Shown here: one piece after another, positions 62,550 to 64,000 of the stretch
Numbering within the stretch: the stretch's first letter is position 1
Layout of the letters: every line of letters begins with the position of its first letter
Assembly (NCBI GenBank): GCA_022772085.1
Contig: JALFBN010000017.1
Span: forward strand, 186,001 to 250,000
Direction of reading: 5' to 3'
From: Porphyromonas sp.
Lineage (GTDB): Bacteria; Bacteroidota; Bacteroidia; Bacteroidales; Porphyromonadaceae
DNA length: 64,000 nt
The notes under the pieces: model-generated
The model's input: only the letters and a program-made list of their open reading frames with translations
Database searches by the model: none
Told to the model about the DNA's origin: nothing
Position numbers and translations under genes: made by a program

Positions 62550-63917
62550 ATGGTTAGAAACAAATCATTCTTAATCTGTTTATTATCCCTTGCATTGCTC
62601 GTGAGCTCTTGCGCCAGGGATGTAAACACAGAAGACCCGATTATGTCGGATCCGTTGACGGAAACTGCGCTAGAGGAGGAGGGTGCAGGGGACTTTCAAC
62701 GCAGTGCGAGTGAAGCCATTGCTATTGCCAAGTCATTCTTAGGTGTAACAGAAGGCTTAAGAAGTTTTGATGATGCACAACTTTCTCTTGACTTTGTGGT
62801 ACCTCCCTACAAACGGCAGTTGCGAGCAGTGGATGGTACCCAAGTAACACCCGTAGATACGCCTCTCTTTATCATCAATTTGCCCAACGACGGAGGGTTC
62901 TTTTTAGTCTCGGGAGATACTCGAATGCCCGATCTACTTGCAGTGGCAGAGCATGGCAACCTCGACAAAAACAATGTAGATGCCAATTCGGGACTTGCCG
63001 TTTTCTTGTCACGCCTCCCCATTTACTACGAAAATCAACTCAAAGCGGGCAAAGGTCCCATACCGGGAGATCATATTGATGACCCCGACCACTATGGAGA
63101 TTGGGAGAACTATAATCTCGTGTATGGAGAATGGCAAACATCTTTAGACGTAAAGCCTCTAATCAAAACGCATTGGGATCAAAATAGCCCCTACAATGAC
63201 CAAGCTCCTCTCATTTATGGAGAACGAGCCTATGCGGGATGTACTAACATTGCCTTCGCTCAGCTCATTGCTTTTCATCGCAAACCCAGTACGTTCCGAG
63301 GTCTTACTATAGATTGGGAACTCTTAACTAATCCAAACGAAAGACTCAACCGACCCTATGAATTTAATAATATGATAGCCTCACTTTGTCGCAGGATTGG
63401 AGATGCAACGAATACGACATGGGGAACTTGGAAACACGGAAAAGGTTCTAGTGCTTATGAAGAGATGATCCCTAAAGTTCTCTCCAAAGAGATGGGGTAT
63501 AGAGAGCCTTCTTCTGTGTTGGATTATAATAAAATAGGAGGAACTCTCTCTAGTAGTATTTCTCAATCTTGCCCCATTGTTCTATCTGGGATGAGAGACC
63601 CATATGACATTGGATGGTGGATTTTCAAACAGGAAACATATGAGTCTGGTCATACTTGGCTTGCAGATGGCGTCATAGAACAGTATCGAATAATTTCCAT
63701 TTACAAAAAGAAGACTGGCAAACTTATTTCAACAAAGGATGAACATCAGACGTTCATACATTGTAATTGGGGATGGGGGGCTAAATATGATGGTTATTTT
63801 AGGCCTGAAGTTTTTGATTCACGTCATCCTATTATCAAGGATGACCCTGAAAATTTTCAAGAGAATGGAGGATATTATGGGTACAAGATGACCTGCATTC
63901 CATTTATTAAACCATAA
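62550..63917 (+). CDS. C10 family (streptopain-type) cysteine protease, lipoprotein
   Basis: A 455-residue secreted cysteine protease of the SpeB/PrtT/interpain family. The signal is MVRNKSFLICLLSLALLVSSC (lipobox VSSC). An N-terminal pro-domain (to ~200; ASEAIAIAKSFLGVTEG, FFLVSGDTRMPDLLA) precedes the catalytic domain. Active-site residues are Cys231 (GCTNIAFAQ) and His368 (SGHTWLADGV), with Asn406-Trp407 (HCNWGWG) completing the site. The pro-domain pattern is normal for zymogens of this family. It follows the unknown lipoprotein by 61 bp and another lipoprotein gene starts 11 bp after it. It could degrade host proteins or activate complement. The tail ends at FIKP without a T9SS domain. 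Confidence 0.93.
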   Translation: MVRNKSFLICLLSLALLVSSCARDVNTEDPIMSDPLTETALEEEGAGDFQRSASEAIAIAKSFLGVTEGLRSFDDAQLSLDFVVPPYKRQLRAVDGTQVTPVDTPLFIINLPNDGGFFLVSGDTRMPDLLAVAEHGNLDKNNVDANSGLAVFLSRLPIYYENQLKAGKGPIPGDHIDDPDHYGDWENYNLVYGEWQTSLDVKPLIKTHWDQNSPYNDQAPLIYGERAYAGCTNIAFAQLIAFHRKPSTFRGLTIDWELLTNPNERLNRPYEFNNMIASLCRRIGDATNTTWGTWKHGKGSSAYEEMIPKVLSKEMGYREPSSVLDYNKIGGTLSSSISQSCPIVLSGMRDPYDIGWWIFKQETYESGHTWLADGVIEQYRIISIYKKKTGKLISTKDEHQTFIHCNWGWGAKYDGYFRPEVFDSRHPIIKDDPENFQENGGYYGYKMTCIPFIKP

Positions 63918-63928
63918 AAAACAGAGTT

Positions 63929-64000
63929 ATGAAGAAAATATATTCTTGGGCAGTAGTCATTGTTCTACTCTCCCTTTGCATTGTAGCGTGCAGGGACGGA
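63929..64000 (+). CDS. Lipoprotein gene, truncated by the window end
   Basis: An ATG 11 bp after the protease stop opens a reading of 24 codons to the edge: MKKIYSWAVVIVLLSLCIVACRDG. It is a lipoprotein signal (lipobox IVAC) similar in layout to the lipoprotein at 61862 (MKKINIFVSLFF, IFAC). A tandem copy of the same kind of gene is likely, but the rest is outside the window. Confidence 0.6.
   Translation, partial: MKKIYSWAVVIVLLSLCIVACRDG

Overview
The window is chromosomal DNA of a Bacteroidota bacterium, most likely Porphyromonadaceae and close to Porphyromonas. The evidence is indirect but consistent. There are surface proteins with type IX secretion (T9SS) C-terminal sorting domains, an Mfa1-type fimbrial operon, a DUF4835 (PorD-type) gene, a Na+-translocating NADH:quinone reductase operon, a C10 (streptopain-type) protease, weak Shine-Dalgarno sequences and repeated TAnnTTTG -7 promoter boxes. 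No rRNA, CRISPR array, insertion sequence or complete prophage was seen.

Layout. 1-5.6 kb (+): a left-truncated ClC channel, fmt, a secreted trypsin-like protease with a T9SS tail, and cutC. 5.6-7.6 kb (-): an M16 peptidase and rpsP. 7.7-18.5 kb (-): two very large T9SS surface proteins, one adhesin/carboxypeptidase-regulatory-like and one BspA-type leucine-rich repeat protein. 19-20.5 kb (-): an AAA_14/DUF4143 ATPase with an unusual 33-bp repeat array at its promoter. 20.8-31.4 kb (-): a seven-gene fimbrial operon (DUF3575 barrel, DUF3868/OmpA protein, Mfa1-like fimbrillin, Mfa2/FimB-like anchor and three accessory or tip lipoproteins). 32-34.1 kb (+): an O-antigen ligase-like protein and an AlkD-type protein.

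34.2-47.8 kb (-) is housekeeping: mfd, a metallophosphoesterase, then a tight run dnaN / 3'-5' exonuclease / coaBC / DUF4835 / recN / rlmB / ridA, luxS with mtnN, and ferritin. Three tRNA genes (Leu-GAG, Leu-CAG, Asp-GTC) follow at 48.0-48.5 kb. 48.8-53.7 kb (+): a D-2-hydroxyacid dehydrogenase, a decayed outer-membrane protein gene, rubrerythrin, psd, pssA and a small DUF4834 protein. 53.9-59.9 kb (+): the complete nqrABCDEF operon, followed by a 137-nt element closed by a perfect 17-bp inverted repeat. 60.3-64 kb (+): an acyltransferase, then a C10 protease/lipoprotein locus with signs of tandem duplication and loss.

How the genes work together. The surface and virulence-type modules depend on export machinery that lies mostly outside the window (T9SS and lipoprotein transport). 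The fimbrial subunits share a Leu-Arg-Ala site placed where Arg-gingipain matures Mfa1, which the anchor lacks. Oxidative-stress genes (rubrerythrin, ferritin) and the sodium-pumping Nqr complex fit a host-associated anaerobe. The candidates for less-described biology are the promoter repeat array at 20.4 kb, the structured element at 60 kb, the duplicated protease/lipoprotein locus at the right edge, and the paired CATC motifs in the first two fimbrial-operon proteins.
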